From assembly GCF_001613165.1 (NCBI RefSeq), contig NZ_BDBV01000044.1, positions 62,001-126,000 of the forward strand: a stretch of 64,000 bases of DNA. The letters are read 5' to 3'. The notes below the pieces were generated by a model. It was not told where the DNA came from, did not search any database, and saw only the letters and a list, made by a program, of their open reading frames with translations. This DNA comes from Nocardia mexicana NBRC 108244. Its GTDB lineage: Bacteria > Actinomycetota > Actinomycetes > Mycobacteriales > Mycobacteriaceae. The translations under genes and the position numbers were made by a program. Below, piece after piece: positions 1 to 8,103 of the stretch; position 1 is the first letter of the stretch, and each line of letters opens with the position of its first letter.

Positions 1-62
1 TCGGCGGACCCACGACCTCGGTGACACGGGGAGCCCGCACGATTCGCGAACGGAGCCGGTGA
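1..62 (+). CDS. 3' end of an upstream gene, probably an ABC transporter component
   Basis: The window opens inside a reading frame that ends with TGA at 60-62 and reads GGPTTSVTRGARTIRERSR at its C-terminus. The stop overlaps the ATG of the next gene (ATGA), which indicates translational coupling. Because the next gene is an ATPase of the peptide/nickel import type, this is probably the paired ATPase or a permease of the same transporter. That identity rests on context only; the fragment is too short to show a motif. Confidence 0.5.
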   Translation, partial: GGPTTSVTRGARTIRERSR

Positions 63-688
63 TGCTCGCGGCGGAGGCGGTGACGGTCGGCTACGGACGC
101 GGCGAAACCGTCATCGACACGGTCGATTTCGCGGTCGAGCCGGGCCGGCTGATCGGGCTGTCCGGTGAATCCGGTTCCGGGAAAACCACTCTCGTGCGGA
201 CCCTGGCGGGCCTGGTGACGCCGCGCGCGGGCACGGTCACCCTGGACGGTGCGCCGCTGGCACGCGCGCCGCGCGGCGCCGTGGCCGTGGTCTTCCAGTC
301 GCCGCGGGCCGCCACCAATCCGCGCTTCACCCTGGCGCGGATCATCGGCGAGCCCGCCCGCATTCGCGGCGAGCGCGAGCCCGATATCGGATCCCTCTGT
401 GCCGCAGTCGGTGTGACACCGGACCTGCTGGACCGCCGTCCGCACGAAGTGAGCGACGGGCAGCTGCAGCGGGCCTGCGTCGCCCGCGCGCTGGCGCAGC
501 GCCCCCGCTATCTGCTGTGCGACGAGGCGACCGCCATGCTGGACGCGGCGACCACGGCGGCGATCATGCGGCTGATCATGAATCGCGCGGCCGACGAGGG
601 GATCGGCGTCCTGGTCGTGGCCCACGATCAGGACCTGCTCGATGCCTGCTGTGACCGTGTCGTGCCCATGGTGCCGAACGCTTCCTGA
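62..688 (+). CDS. ABC transporter ATP-binding protein, peptide/nickel type (DppF/NikE-like)
   Basis: Cytoplasmic ATPase that would energise import of peptides, nickel or a related solute. Visible motifs in order are Walker A GESGSGKTT (about residues 35-43), Q-loop VFQSP, a variant signature VSDGQLQRA (normally LSGGQ), Walker B YLLCDEATAMLD and the H-loop VVAHD. At 208 residues it is short for the DppF group, which usually carries a C-terminal oligopeptide extension; only the core nucleotide-binding domain is present. ATG at 62 overlaps the preceding stop, so it is the last gene of an operon that begins outside the window. The substrate cannot be told from the ATPase alone. Confidence 0.85.
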   Translation: MLAAEAVTVGYGRGETVIDTVDFAVEPGRLIGLSGESGSGKTTLVRTLAGLVTPRAGTVTLDGAPLARAPRGAVAVVFQSPRAATNPRFTLARIIGEPARIRGEREPDIGSLCAAVGVTPDLLDRRPHEVSDGQLQRACVARALAQRPRYLLCDEATAMLDAATTAAIMRLIMNRAADEGIGVLVVAHDQDLLDACCDRVVPMVPNAS

Positions 689-788
689 AGCCGTCTTCAG
701 GCTGGTTCAGGTTGGCTTCAGCCGCTTCTTGCGACCGTATCGGATGTCCGAGGCGTCACAGCCGACAACGAGAGGTGCGGTCAGGTTC

Positions 789-986
789 ATGTACCAGACA
801 GTGCGTATCGATGGACATCCCTATCAAGTACTCGGCAGCGCTCGGCTATCGCTGATGTCGCGCGCCTGCTACGGCAAGTATCGCTTCACGCTCCGACGGG
901 TATCGGACGGTTCGCTGTGGACGGCCTTCGGGGCCTGGGTCACCCCGGCATCCGAACTGGTGCGGTCCGGTAGCCCCGCCCGGTGA
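789..986 (+). CDS. small hypothetical protein (65 aa)
   Basis: I do not recognise this protein. The frame stays open upstream to about 642, but the ATG at 789 gives a compact 65-residue basic product (MYQTVRIDGHPYQVL...) rich in Arg and Ser, with no membrane segment. It sits between an ABC operon and the palindromic operator of the next locus. It could be a real small gene or a chance frame in high-GC DNA; its length and composition alone do not decide. Confidence 0.3.
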   Translation: MYQTVRIDGHPYQVLGSARLSLMSRACYGKYRFTLRRVSDGSLWTAFGAWVTPASELVRSGSPAR

Positions 987-1011
987 TCCGGAGGGCGCCG
1001 GGCATTGACCT

Positions 1012-1054
1012 GTGAATCCGGATTCACGTAGGCTGTGAATCCGGATTCACAGCC
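1012..1054. promoter_or_regulatory. Tandem palindromic operator, probable TetR binding sites
   Basis: Two copies of the perfect palindrome GTGAATCCGGATTCAC lie at 1012-1027 and 1035-1050, starts 23 bp apart. The second copy extends to a 24-bp perfect palindrome covering 1031-1054. They end 18 bp before the P450 start. The likely ligand protein is the TetR regulator encoded directly after the P450, which would make the locus self-regulated. Palindromes of this kind centred on CCGG are common TetR operators; the assignment to this regulator is inferred from proximity. Confidence 0.75.
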
Positions 1055-1072
1055 TCGGCAGAGGAGATAACG

Positions 1073-2449
1073 ATGCCCGTCACCACCGCCCTTCCGCCCG
1101 GACCGCGCCTGCCCGCCGCACTGCAATCCGCGCAGTGGCTGCTCGGCTCGACATCGCTGCTGGACCGATGTCACCGGCGGTACGGCGACATGTTCACGCT
1201 GAACCTGATCGCGAAGACGGCCGCCGGTCCCGGCGCCGACCCGAGCCACGGGCGGTGGGTCTTCCTCGCGAGGCCGGAGCACGTCAAGCAGGTGTTCACG
1301 GCCGATCCGGACGTGGTGCGGACCGGCGACACGAATCGGTTCCTGGAGCAGCTGGTCGGGCCGCGCTCGATCCTGGTGTCGGACGAGCCGGAGCATATGA
1401 GCGAGCGCAAGCTCCTGCTGCCGCCGTTGCACGGCGCCCACATCGACGGCTACGGTGCGCTGATGTCGGATATCGCCGCGGCGCAGATGCGGCGGTGGCC
1501 GACGGGGGAGCCCTTCGCGCTGTGGCCGCGCATGCAGGAGATCACGCTCGAGGTGATCGTCCGGGCCGTGTTCGGTATCTCGGAGCCGCGGCGACTCGAC
1601 CACGTGACGCGCCTGCTGGCGCGGATGCTCAATCGCATGACGAATCCGCTCTGGCTCGCCCCGCACGCGGTGTTGGCGGCGTTGGTCGGCGGCCGTGGCC
1701 AGCAGCTGCCCGGATCGGCCCGGTCCCTCATCGACCCGGTCGACGACGTCATCCGGGAGGAGATCACCCACCGGCGCGGGGTCCGGGATATCGACCGCCG
1801 CAACGACATTCTGTCCCTGCTCATCCGATCCGAGTACTCCGACGGGACCCGGATGAGCGACGATCGACTGCGCGACGAGCTGATGACACTGCTCGTCGCC
1901 GGTCACGAGTCGACCGCCACCGCCCTGGCCTGGGCGTTCCAGCTGCTGCTGCACCATCCGGACAAGATCGCCCGCCTGCGTGCCGAATTCGACAGCGGTG
2001 CGGAGCAATACGCCGATGCCGTGGTCAAGGAGACGCTGCGCCTGCGGCCCGTGGTCCCGTTCGTGCTGCGCAATCTCGTCCGCCCGCTACAGATCGGCGA
2101 TCGGGTATTGCCGGAGGGCACGTGGATCGCGCCGTGCGCCTACCTGATTCACCGGCGCGCCGACGTCTACCCGCAGCCGCTGAGCTTCCGCCCCGAGCGG
2201 TTCGAGGACCGGCCCGCCGGCGCCTACACCTGGACCCCGTTCGGCGGCGGCGTGCGCCGCTGCCTGGGGGCGAGTTTCGCCCAGCTCGAGATGCGCCGGG
2301 TGCTGCAGACCGTGCTGTCGCAGGCCGAACTCGAACCGGCGCGGCCCGATCCGGAGACGATCCGGGCGCGCTTCATCACCCTGGCACCCTCGCGCGGCGC
2401 GCGGGTGGTGCTGCGTCATCGCCGAACGACAGGAGTCGGAGCGAAGTGA
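1073..2449 (+). CDS. Cytochrome P450
   Basis: Soluble haem monooxygenase of 458 residues. Diagnostic motifs are the I-helix oxygen-binding stretch AGHESTA, the K-helix KETLRLRP (ExxR), the PERF-type FRPERF and the haem loop FGGGVRRCLGASFA with the proximal Cys. The ATG at 1073 is preceded by GAGGAG. Its stop overlaps the start of the TetR gene (GTGA), so the two form an operon behind tandem operators. No ferredoxin is adjacent, so electrons must come from partners elsewhere. Substrate unknown; induction by a TetR ligand suggests a xenobiotic or lipophilic substrate, but that is inference. Confidence 0.92.
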   Translation: MPVTTALPPGPRLPAALQSAQWLLGSTSLLDRCHRRYGDMFTLNLIAKTAAGPGADPSHGRWVFLARPEHVKQVFTADPDVVRTGDTNRFLEQLVGPRSILVSDEPEHMSERKLLLPPLHGAHIDGYGALMSDIAAAQMRRWPTGEPFALWPRMQEITLEVIVRAVFGISEPRRLDHVTRLLARMLNRMTNPLWLAPHAVLAALVGGRGQQLPGSARSLIDPVDDVIREEITHRRGVRDIDRRNDILSLLIRSEYSDGTRMSDDRLRDELMTLLVAGHESTATALAWAFQLLLHHPDKIARLRAEFDSGAEQYADAVVKETLRLRPVVPFVLRNLVRPLQIGDRVLPEGTWIAPCAYLIHRRADVYPQPLSFRPERFEDRPAGAYTWTPFGGGVRRCLGASFAQLEMRRVLQTVLSQAELEPARPDPETIRARFITLAPSRGARVVLRHRRTTGVGAK

Positions 2450-3057
2450 ATACCCGTGAGCGACTGTTGCGGTCGGCGGAGGAACTCATCGCCGAGGGCG
2501 GATACGCGACCGCGTCGGTCGGGGCGATAGCCGCGCGTTCGGGGTTGGCCGCCGGCGCGCTCTATCGCCACTTCCCTTCCAAGGCGGAGCTTTTCGTCGA
2601 GGTATTCCGCGGCATCGCCGAGCGCGAGCTGGCCGAGATGGAGTCCGCGGCACAACGGCATTCGGACTTCGGAGACCGCCTCGAGGCCGTCATACGCACC
2701 TATGCGACGAGCGCGTTCGATAATCGGCCGCTCGCGTGGGCGCTGGTCTACGAGCCGGTGGATCCCCTGGTCGACGCCGAACGGCTCGCCTACCGCCGCC
2801 GCTACCGCGACGGCATGGCCGAACTCCTGCGCGAGGGCATCGGCACCGGCGCGATTCGAGAACAGAACGCCGATCTCGCCGCGGCGGCTGTCGTCGGCGC
2901 GATCGCGGAGGCGCTGGTCGGGCCGCTCTCACCGATCTCCGGCGGCACCCCGGCGCAGGACGAGGTCGTGGCGGCGATTGTCGACATCTGCCGCGGCTCA
3001 GTCGGATTGGCGCCCAGCGTCGATGGCTCGCTCACAGTGGCGCGGCCCGATCGATGA
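2446..3057 (+). CDS. TetR/AcrR family transcriptional regulator
   Basis: A 203-residue regulator with an N-terminal TetR HTH (RERLLRSAEELIAEGGYATASVGAI..., then GALYRHFPSKAELF) and a divergent ligand-binding C-terminal half. GTG at 2446 overlaps the P450 stop at 2447-2449 and is preceded by GGAG. It probably represses its own operon by binding the palindromes at 1012-1054. The 3' end overlaps the convergent acyl-CoA dehydrogenase gene by 26 bp, so the two transcripts share their ends. Confidence 0.9.
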   Translation: MNTRERLLRSAEELIAEGGYATASVGAIAARSGLAAGALYRHFPSKAELFVEVFRGIAERELAEMESAAQRHSDFGDRLEAVIRTYATSAFDNRPLAWALVYEPVDPLVDAERLAYRRRYRDGMAELLREGIGTGAIREQNADLAAAAVVGAIAEALVGPLSPISGGTPAQDEVVAAIVDICRGSVGLAPSVDGSLTVARPDR

Positions 3058-4624
3058 TCGCCTTCGCCGCGATGCCCTTCGGGAGTGTCCCGTAGGCGAG
3101 TCCGCGGTCCGCGCCCAGCCGCCCCGCGCAGTAGGCGTCGGCGACGGCGGGCACCGAAAAACGCACCAGCAGGGAGGCACTGAAGGCCGTGGCCAGATCC
3201 TCCACAACCTTTCTCGACGAGAACGCGGCGTCCTCGACCGACATCGATATCACCGCGCGGAGAAGGCTTTTCGTGCGGTCGAGGTGAGCGTCGAGGCGCG
3301 CGTCGCCGCCCCGGGCCAGTTCGCATTCGGCCAGGAACGCCTCGACCGCCTCCGGCTCGTCGGCCAGCACCCGGAGGATGTCCAGCGCGATGACGTTGCC
3401 CGAGCCCTCCCAGATCGGGTGCACCGCGGCATCGCGAACCAACCGTGGGAGGCCGGAGGATTCGCTGTAGCCGTTGCCGCCGAGGCACTGCATGGCCTCG
3501 GCGACGTGGCCGGTGACGCGCCCGCATCCGGCATATTCCTGGACCGTGGTGGCGAGGCGGCGCAGCGGCGAATCGTAGTCCTCGTAGGCCGCCGCCAGCC
3601 GCAGCGAAGTCGCTGTGGCGGACTCGGATTCGATCGCGAGGTCGGCCAGGACATTTTTCATCAGCGGCTGGTCGGCCAGCCGCGCACCGAACGCGCGGCG
3701 GTGCCGACAGTGGTGAATCGCGGCCACCACGGCGGCGCGCATCTCCGGCGCGACGGCCGGGCCGAGCCGGGCGTGACCGACATTGCGGACGAGCGCCGCC
3801 ATGCCACGGCCGGGGCTGCCGACGAGTCGCCCACGGACACCGTGGAATTCGACCTCGGCGGTCGGCAGGGCGCGGGTGCCGAGCTTGTCCTTGAGGCGGA
3901 GTATCCGGAAGCCCGGCCCGCGTTCGACGAGGAAGCACGACAGCCCCGCATCGGTCCGGGCGAGGGTGAGGAACACGTCGGCCATGGGTGCGGAGACGAA
4001 CCACTTGTGGCCCCACAGCTCATGGGTGCCGTCACCGGCGTCGACGGCACGCGTGGTCGTGCCGCGCAGATCGGAGCCGCCCTGCTTTTCGGTGAATGCC
4101 TGCCCGGCTACCGCGCCGCCCACGGGAGCGGTCAACCGCGGCACCCATTCGGCGGCCAGCTCGGGCGCGTAGGTCCGCAGCACGGGCACGGCGGCGAAGG
4201 TCATGATGAGCGGGCACATCACGCCCGTGTTCAGCTGCCCCCAGAGGTAGCCGAGCGCGTATCGCTCGGCGTGCGCCCCCGGGCCGGGATCGCGCCAGGC
4301 CAGCGATGAGACCCCGTGCGCCAGACCGGTTCTCAGCAGCCAGTGGAACGAGGGATCGCATTCGACCTCGTCGATACGCCGGCCGGAACCGTCGTGGGTG
4401 TGCAGGCGGGGCAAGTTCTGCTCGGCGCGGCGCGCATGCTGGCGGGCCTCGCCGGAACCCGCGATCCGCCCCAGTTCCGACACGCGCCCCGGATCCCGGC
4501 CGGGGGCGTGGCGCGCCAGGCCTTCCTGGAGCGCGAGGTCGGCCTCGAAGAGGTTGAACTCGGGCAGCGGCGGCGCCTGATTGCGCACCTCGTCGCCGGC
4601 GGGGTTCCTGATGATCATCGTCAT
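3032..4624 (-). CDS. Acyl-CoA dehydrogenase, AidB-like
   Basis: FAD-dependent acyl-CoA dehydrogenase family member of about 530 residues, nearer AidB than short-chain dehydrogenases by length. Seen in the sequence are GQAFTEKQGGSDLRGTTT (flavin contact region) and near the C-terminus GGNGYSESSGLPRLVRDAAV followed by HPIWEGSGNVIALDILR. ATG at 4624 is favoured because AGGTGG lies about 8 bases upstream; an in-frame GTG at 4636 is possible. It is transcribed away from the TetR gene at 4810 across a shared inverted repeat. Likely role is oxidation of a branched or unusual acyl-CoA; substrate unknown. Confidence 0.88.
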   Translation of the reverse strand: MTMIIRNPAGDEVRNQAPPLPEFNLFEADLALQEGLARHAPGRDPGRVSELGRIAGSGEARQHARRAEQNLPRLHTHDGSGRRIDEVECDPSFHWLLRTGLAHGVSSLAWRDPGPGAHAERYALGYLWGQLNTGVMCPLIMTFAAVPVLRTYAPELAAEWVPRLTAPVGGAVAGQAFTEKQGGSDLRGTTTRAVDAGDGTHELWGHKWFVSAPMADVFLTLARTDAGLSCFLVERGPGFRILRLKDKLGTRALPTAEVEFHGVRGRLVGSPGRGMAALVRNVGHARLGPAVAPEMRAAVVAAIHHCRHRRAFGARLADQPLMKNVLADLAIESESATATSLRLAAAYEDYDSPLRRLATTVQEYAGCGRVTGHVAEAMQCLGGNGYSESSGLPRLVRDAAVHPIWEGSGNVIALDILRVLADEPEAVEAFLAECELARGGDARLDAHLDRTKSLLRAVISMSVEDAAFSSRKVVEDLATAFSASLLVRFSVPAVADAYCAGRLGADRGLAYGTLPKGIAAKAIIDRAAPL

Positions 4625-4701
4625 GGTGGTCGCCACCTCGTCCCGTCACACCTGGTGAACTCAGCGTAGAAACCCACAGAAGTGATGTCAATTCAATTTT
4701 A

Positions 4702-4726
4702 CTGCCAGTACTCGAGCTACTGGCAG
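4702..4726. promoter_or_regulatory. Inverted repeat, probable TetR operator
   Basis: Perfect 9-bp arms CTGCCAGTA (4702-4710) and TACTGGCAG (4718-4726) around a 7-bp spacer CTCGAGC. It lies between the divergent acyl-CoA dehydrogenase (start 4624) and TetR gene (start 4810) in an unusually AT-rich stretch, as expected for a shared regulatory region. The TetR at 4810 is the obvious candidate binder; this is inferred from position. Confidence 0.65.
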
Positions 4727-4809
4727 ATGGAATCCCTTTAGCTCCAGCGCTAGTTGCCTCCAAGTGGTGCAAAAAGTGAAGTAGGGTCAATTATTGCTAT
4801 CCTTGCCGC

Positions 4810-5421
4810 ATGACAGCACCGGCTCCCCCGAGCACCGCCAAGGGCAAGGCCACCTGGGCGCGTCTGGTCGCCTGCGCCCGCGCCGAGGCGATCAGAACCG
4901 GCGGCACCGTGGAGATCGCCCCCGTCGCCGAGGCCGCCGGTGTGGTGCCGAGCCTGGTCAACCGCTACTTCGGCAGCAAGGCGGGATTGGTGAGCGCCGT
5001 CGTCGACGACTTCTTCGACCGCCTGCACGCGCAGGTGCTGAACATCGACCTGGACAGCGCGGGCGACTGGGCCACCCACGAACGCCTGCGCCTGGAACAG
5101 GGCGTGCAGTTCCACTACGCGGACCCCTTCGCCGTGGTGCTCTACACGCAGCTGAGCCGCGACCCGCTGGTCGCCCGCACCGAGACCGAGCGCATCGAGA
5201 TCGTCATCCAGCATGCCGCGCACAACATCCGGCGCGGCCAGCAACGTGGCGAGCTTCCGGCGCACATCGATCCGGAGTTCGCCGGTGCGGCGATGTTCGG
5301 AGCGATGCGCCAGGTCATGGTGGCCGCCATGCGCCGCCGGCGCCGCCCCCGCCCCGAACAACTGGTCGGCATGCTGTGGCCGCAGGTCGCCGCCGCGGTG
5401 GGGCTGAAACCCGAGATATGA
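4810..5421 (+). CDS. TetR family transcriptional regulator
   Basis: A 203-residue protein with an N-terminal HTH (EIAPVAEAAGVVPSLVNRYFGSKAGLVSAV) and a helical C-terminal domain ending in a basic MRRRRRPRP stretch. It is divergent from the acyl-CoA dehydrogenase and 13 bp upstream of the enoyl-CoA-hydratase-like gene, so it probably controls both sides through the inverted repeat at 4702-4726. The ligand is likely an acyl-CoA or related metabolite, judged only from its neighbours. Confidence 0.9.
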   Translation: MTAPAPPSTAKGKATWARLVACARAEAIRTGGTVEIAPVAEAAGVVPSLVNRYFGSKAGLVSAVVDDFFDRLHAQVLNIDLDSAGDWATHERLRLEQGVQFHYADPFAVVLYTQLSRDPLVARTETERIEIVIQHAAHNIRRGQQRGELPAHIDPEFAGAAMFGAMRQVMVAAMRRRRRPRPEQLVGMLWPQVAAAVGLKPEI

Positions 5422-5434
5422 ACGGAGAGAACAG

Positions 5435-6289
5435 ATGCCGGATCCGAACTACCGAGACCTGCGCTACGAACGCCGGGGCCCGGTCACGATCATCACCATC
5501 GACCGCCCGGAACGGATGAACGCCATCGGCCCGGACACCCACCGCGAGCTGATCGACGCCTGGACGCGATTCCGATTCGACGACGAGGCGCTCGTGGGCG
5601 TCCTCACGGGCGCGGGCGACCGGGCCTTCTGTGCGGGCGGCGACCTCCGGGCGGCGTATTCGGGGGAGCTGCTGGACACCTCGGATGCCGAACTGGCCGC
5701 GCACGACCGGGGCGAACGCCCGGGCGTGCTGGGCCCCAGCCGCTGGACCGATCTCTACAAGCCGACCATCGCCGCGATCAACGGCGTCGCCTACGCGGGC
5801 GGGCTGGAGTGGGCCTGCTGGACGGATCTGGCGATCGCCGACGCGCACGCGAGCTTCGGCGTCACCTGCCGCCGCTGGAACGTGGGCCTGGCCGACGGGG
5901 GCACCCAGCGCCTGACCCGGATCATCGGGTATCGGCGGGCCATGGACATGATCATCACCGGGCGCGTCGTCGACGCCCGGGAGGCGCTGAATTTCGGCCT
6001 CGTCAACGAGGTCGTCCCCACCGGAACCTGCCTGGAGCGGGCCGTCGAACTCGCCCACCGCATCGCCGAACTTCCGCAGCCCGCCCTGCGCAGCGACAAG
6101 GAGGCGGCCGCCCGCGGCTACGGCCGCCCCTTGGACGAGGGGCTGCGGATCGAAGCCCAATGCTTCAACCGCTCCCTGCGCTCCCCGGAAACCGAAGAGG
6201 GACTTCGCCGTTTCACCGAGCGCGACCACCCCGACCGGATTCCCGGAGCCCGCCCGCGCACGCCCGGCCTCGTCCGCTCCGCGGACTAG
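5435..6289 (+). CDS. Enoyl-CoA hydratase/isomerase family protein with altered catalytic residues
   Basis: Crotonase-fold protein of 284 residues: the CoA-binding and oxyanion regions DRPERMNAIG, FCAGGDLRAAY and NGVAYAGGLEWACWTDLAIAD are intact, and GGTQRLTRIIGYRRAMDMIITG follows. Aligned by eye with rat enoyl-CoA hydratase, the first catalytic Glu (in FGQPE) falls at FGVTC and the second Glu (in AMEM) is Asp in AMDM. Classical hydratase activity is therefore doubtful, and an isomerase, hydrolase or other crotonase reaction is possible. It shares a locus with a TetR regulator and a divergent acyl-CoA dehydrogenase, suggesting one acyl-CoA pathway. Confidence 0.88.
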   Translation: MPDPNYRDLRYERRGPVTIITIDRPERMNAIGPDTHRELIDAWTRFRFDDEALVGVLTGAGDRAFCAGGDLRAAYSGELLDTSDAELAAHDRGERPGVLGPSRWTDLYKPTIAAINGVAYAGGLEWACWTDLAIADAHASFGVTCRRWNVGLADGGTQRLTRIIGYRRAMDMIITGRVVDAREALNFGLVNEVVPTGTCLERAVELAHRIAELPQPALRSDKEAAARGYGRPLDEGLRIEAQCFNRSLRSPETEEGLRRFTERDHPDRIPGARPRTPGLVRSAD

Positions 6290-6396
6290 ATCCCGCGCGG
6301 TCGGAACTGCTGCCGAAGACCCACGATCAGCGGGTTGTCGAGATACGGTCGGCTTATTCGTCATTCTCTACAGCCGACGGGTGAGTGGAGGACCTT

Positions 6397-6783
6397 GTGC
6401 AGTACATGTTGCTGATCTACAACTGCGAGCGGCCCGAACCGGACGATCCGGGTTTCGCCGAGGCGCTGGCGCGGGTGAACGCGTTCGCCGACGAGTGCCG
6501 TCGCCGCGGCGTCTTCGTCTCCGGGCACCCGCTGCAGGGGGAGCACACGGCCACGACGGTCAGCGTCCGGGGCGGCCGGACGCTGATCACCGACGGACCG
6601 TTCGCCGAGACGCACGAACATCTCGGCGGCGCCTACGTCCTCGACTGCCGCAGCCTGGACGAGGCGTTGGAGCTGGCCGCGCTGTGCCCGCTGGCGGAGG
6701 TGGGGTCGATCGAGGTGCGGCCCGTCGCCGGGGTGCCCGGGCTGGACCACCGTCCGGCGGATGTGGCGGCCGAGGGCGAATGA
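6397..6783 (+). CDS. YCII-related (DGPF family) protein
   Basis: Small cytoplasmic protein of 128 residues. It carries the family's namesake motif in LITDGPFAETHEHLGG and the YCII-like opening QYMLLIYNCE. Start GTG at 6397 is chosen for GGAGGA at 6387-6392. Its stop overlaps the ATG of the following ECF sigma factor. DGPF proteins are regularly encoded next to ECF42-type sigma factors; their biochemical role is not settled. Confidence 0.88.
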   Translation: MQYMLLIYNCERPEPDDPGFAEALARVNAFADECRRRGVFVSGHPLQGEHTATTVSVRGGRTLITDGPFAETHEHLGGAYVLDCRSLDEALELAALCPLAEVGSIEVRPVAGVPGLDHRPADVAAEGE

Positions 6784-8030
6784 CCGTCGCGCCGGTGCTG
6801 CAGCGGGTGTACGGCGAGCATCGGGTGCGGATGCTCGCCGCCCTGATCCGCGCGCTCGGTGACTTCGAACTCGCCGAGGATGCGCTGCAGGACGCCTGCG
6901 CGCTCGCGCTGCGCAAATGGGACACGGTGCCGGACGATCCGGTGGCGTGGCTGCTCACCGCGGCCCGCAGCAGCGCGATCGACCGGCTGCGGCGGGCCCG
7001 GCGCGGCCGGGAGAAACTGGTCGCGGCCGGTGACCGGTCCGAGGCGGTGACGACGATGGCCGACGTCGAGGACGACAGCCTGCTCCGTGCGGGTGACGAG
7101 CGGTTGAGCCTGATCTTCACCTGCTGCCATCCCGCGCTGTCCGAGGACGCCCGGATCGCCCTGACCCTGCAGGCGGTGGCCGGTCTGACCGCCGCGCAGA
7201 TCGCCCGCATGTTCCTGGTCGGCGAACCGGCCCTGGCGCAGCGCCTGGTCCGCGCGAAACGCAAGATCCGCGACGCGGGCATCAGCCTGGAAGTCCCCGC
7301 CGACCACCTGCTGCCCGATCGGCTGTCCGGGGTGCTCACGGTCGTGTATCTGATCTTCACGCAGGGCTACACCTCCGCCCCCGAGCACGGTGCGCTGTGC
7401 GGCGAGGCGATCCGGCTCGCCGAACTGATCGCCACGCTGATGCCCGACGAACCCGAGACACTCGGACTGGTCGCACTGCTGCTGTTGCACGATTCGCGCC
7501 GGGCCGCCCGCTTCGATTCCGCCGGAGACGTTGTGCTGCTGGAGGATCAGGATCGCTCGCGCTGGGACGGCGCCGAGATCGCCGAGGCGGTCGGGGTGCT
7601 GGACCGGGCGCTGCGGCTGGGCCGGCCGGGGCCGTATCAGCTGCAGGCGGCGATCGCCGTCCTGCACGCGCAGGCGCCCGCGGCGGATCGGACGGACTGG
7701 GCGGGCATCGCCGCCCTCTACGCCCAGTTGCTCACGCTCGATCCTTCGCCCGTCGTGGCTCTGAATCACGCTGTGGCCGTGGCGATGTCGACCACTCCGG
7801 AGGAGGGGCTGGCACTGATCGACGGCATCGACGGCCTGGATCGCTACCACCTGCTGCACGCGGCGCGTGCCGACCTCCTGCGCCGTCTCGGCCGCACCGC
7901 GGCGGCGGCGACCGAATACCGGCGGGCGCACGAACTCGCCGCCGGTCCGGCGGACCGGCGGTTTCTCGCCCGGCGCCTGCTCGAACTCGACAGCGTGGAG
8001 AAGTACCGCGATCACGACGACCTTGTTTGA
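6780..8030 (+). CDS. ECF-type RNA polymerase sigma factor with long C-terminal extension (ECF42-like)
   Basis: A 416-residue sigma factor. The N-terminal half carries sigma region 2 (LIRALGDFELAEDALQDACALALRKW...AIDRLRR) and region 4 (RIALTLQAVAGLTAAQIARMFLVGEPALAQRLVRAKRKI). The C-terminal ~220 residues form the helical, TPR-like extension typical of the DGPF-linked group. The start overlaps the DGPF gene stop (ATGA), so the pair is co-translated. No anti-sigma factor is adjacent, which suggests control through the C-terminal extension, as proposed for this group. Confidence 0.9.
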   Translation: MTVAPVLQRVYGEHRVRMLAALIRALGDFELAEDALQDACALALRKWDTVPDDPVAWLLTAARSSAIDRLRRARRGREKLVAAGDRSEAVTTMADVEDDSLLRAGDERLSLIFTCCHPALSEDARIALTLQAVAGLTAAQIARMFLVGEPALAQRLVRAKRKIRDAGISLEVPADHLLPDRLSGVLTVVYLIFTQGYTSAPEHGALCGEAIRLAELIATLMPDEPETLGLVALLLLHDSRRAARFDSAGDVVLLEDQDRSRWDGAEIAEAVGVLDRALRLGRPGPYQLQAAIAVLHAQAPAADRTDWAGIAALYAQLLTLDPSPVVALNHAVAVAMSTTPEEGLALIDGIDGLDRYHLLHAARADLLRRLGRTAAAATEYRRAHELAAGPADRRFLARRLLELDSVEKYRDHDDLV

Positions 8031-8103
8031 AGGTTTTCGACGGTAGTTCTCGGATACAGCGGTCGAAGTCTCACTCGAATCTTCAAGGATACGATTCAGG
8101 TAC

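Noticed and set aside
869..2008. Long minus-strand frame opposite the first P450
   Set aside because: Antisense shadow of a clearly motif-bearing P450; composition is Arg/Gln/His-rich, as expected for high-GC third-frame artefacts.
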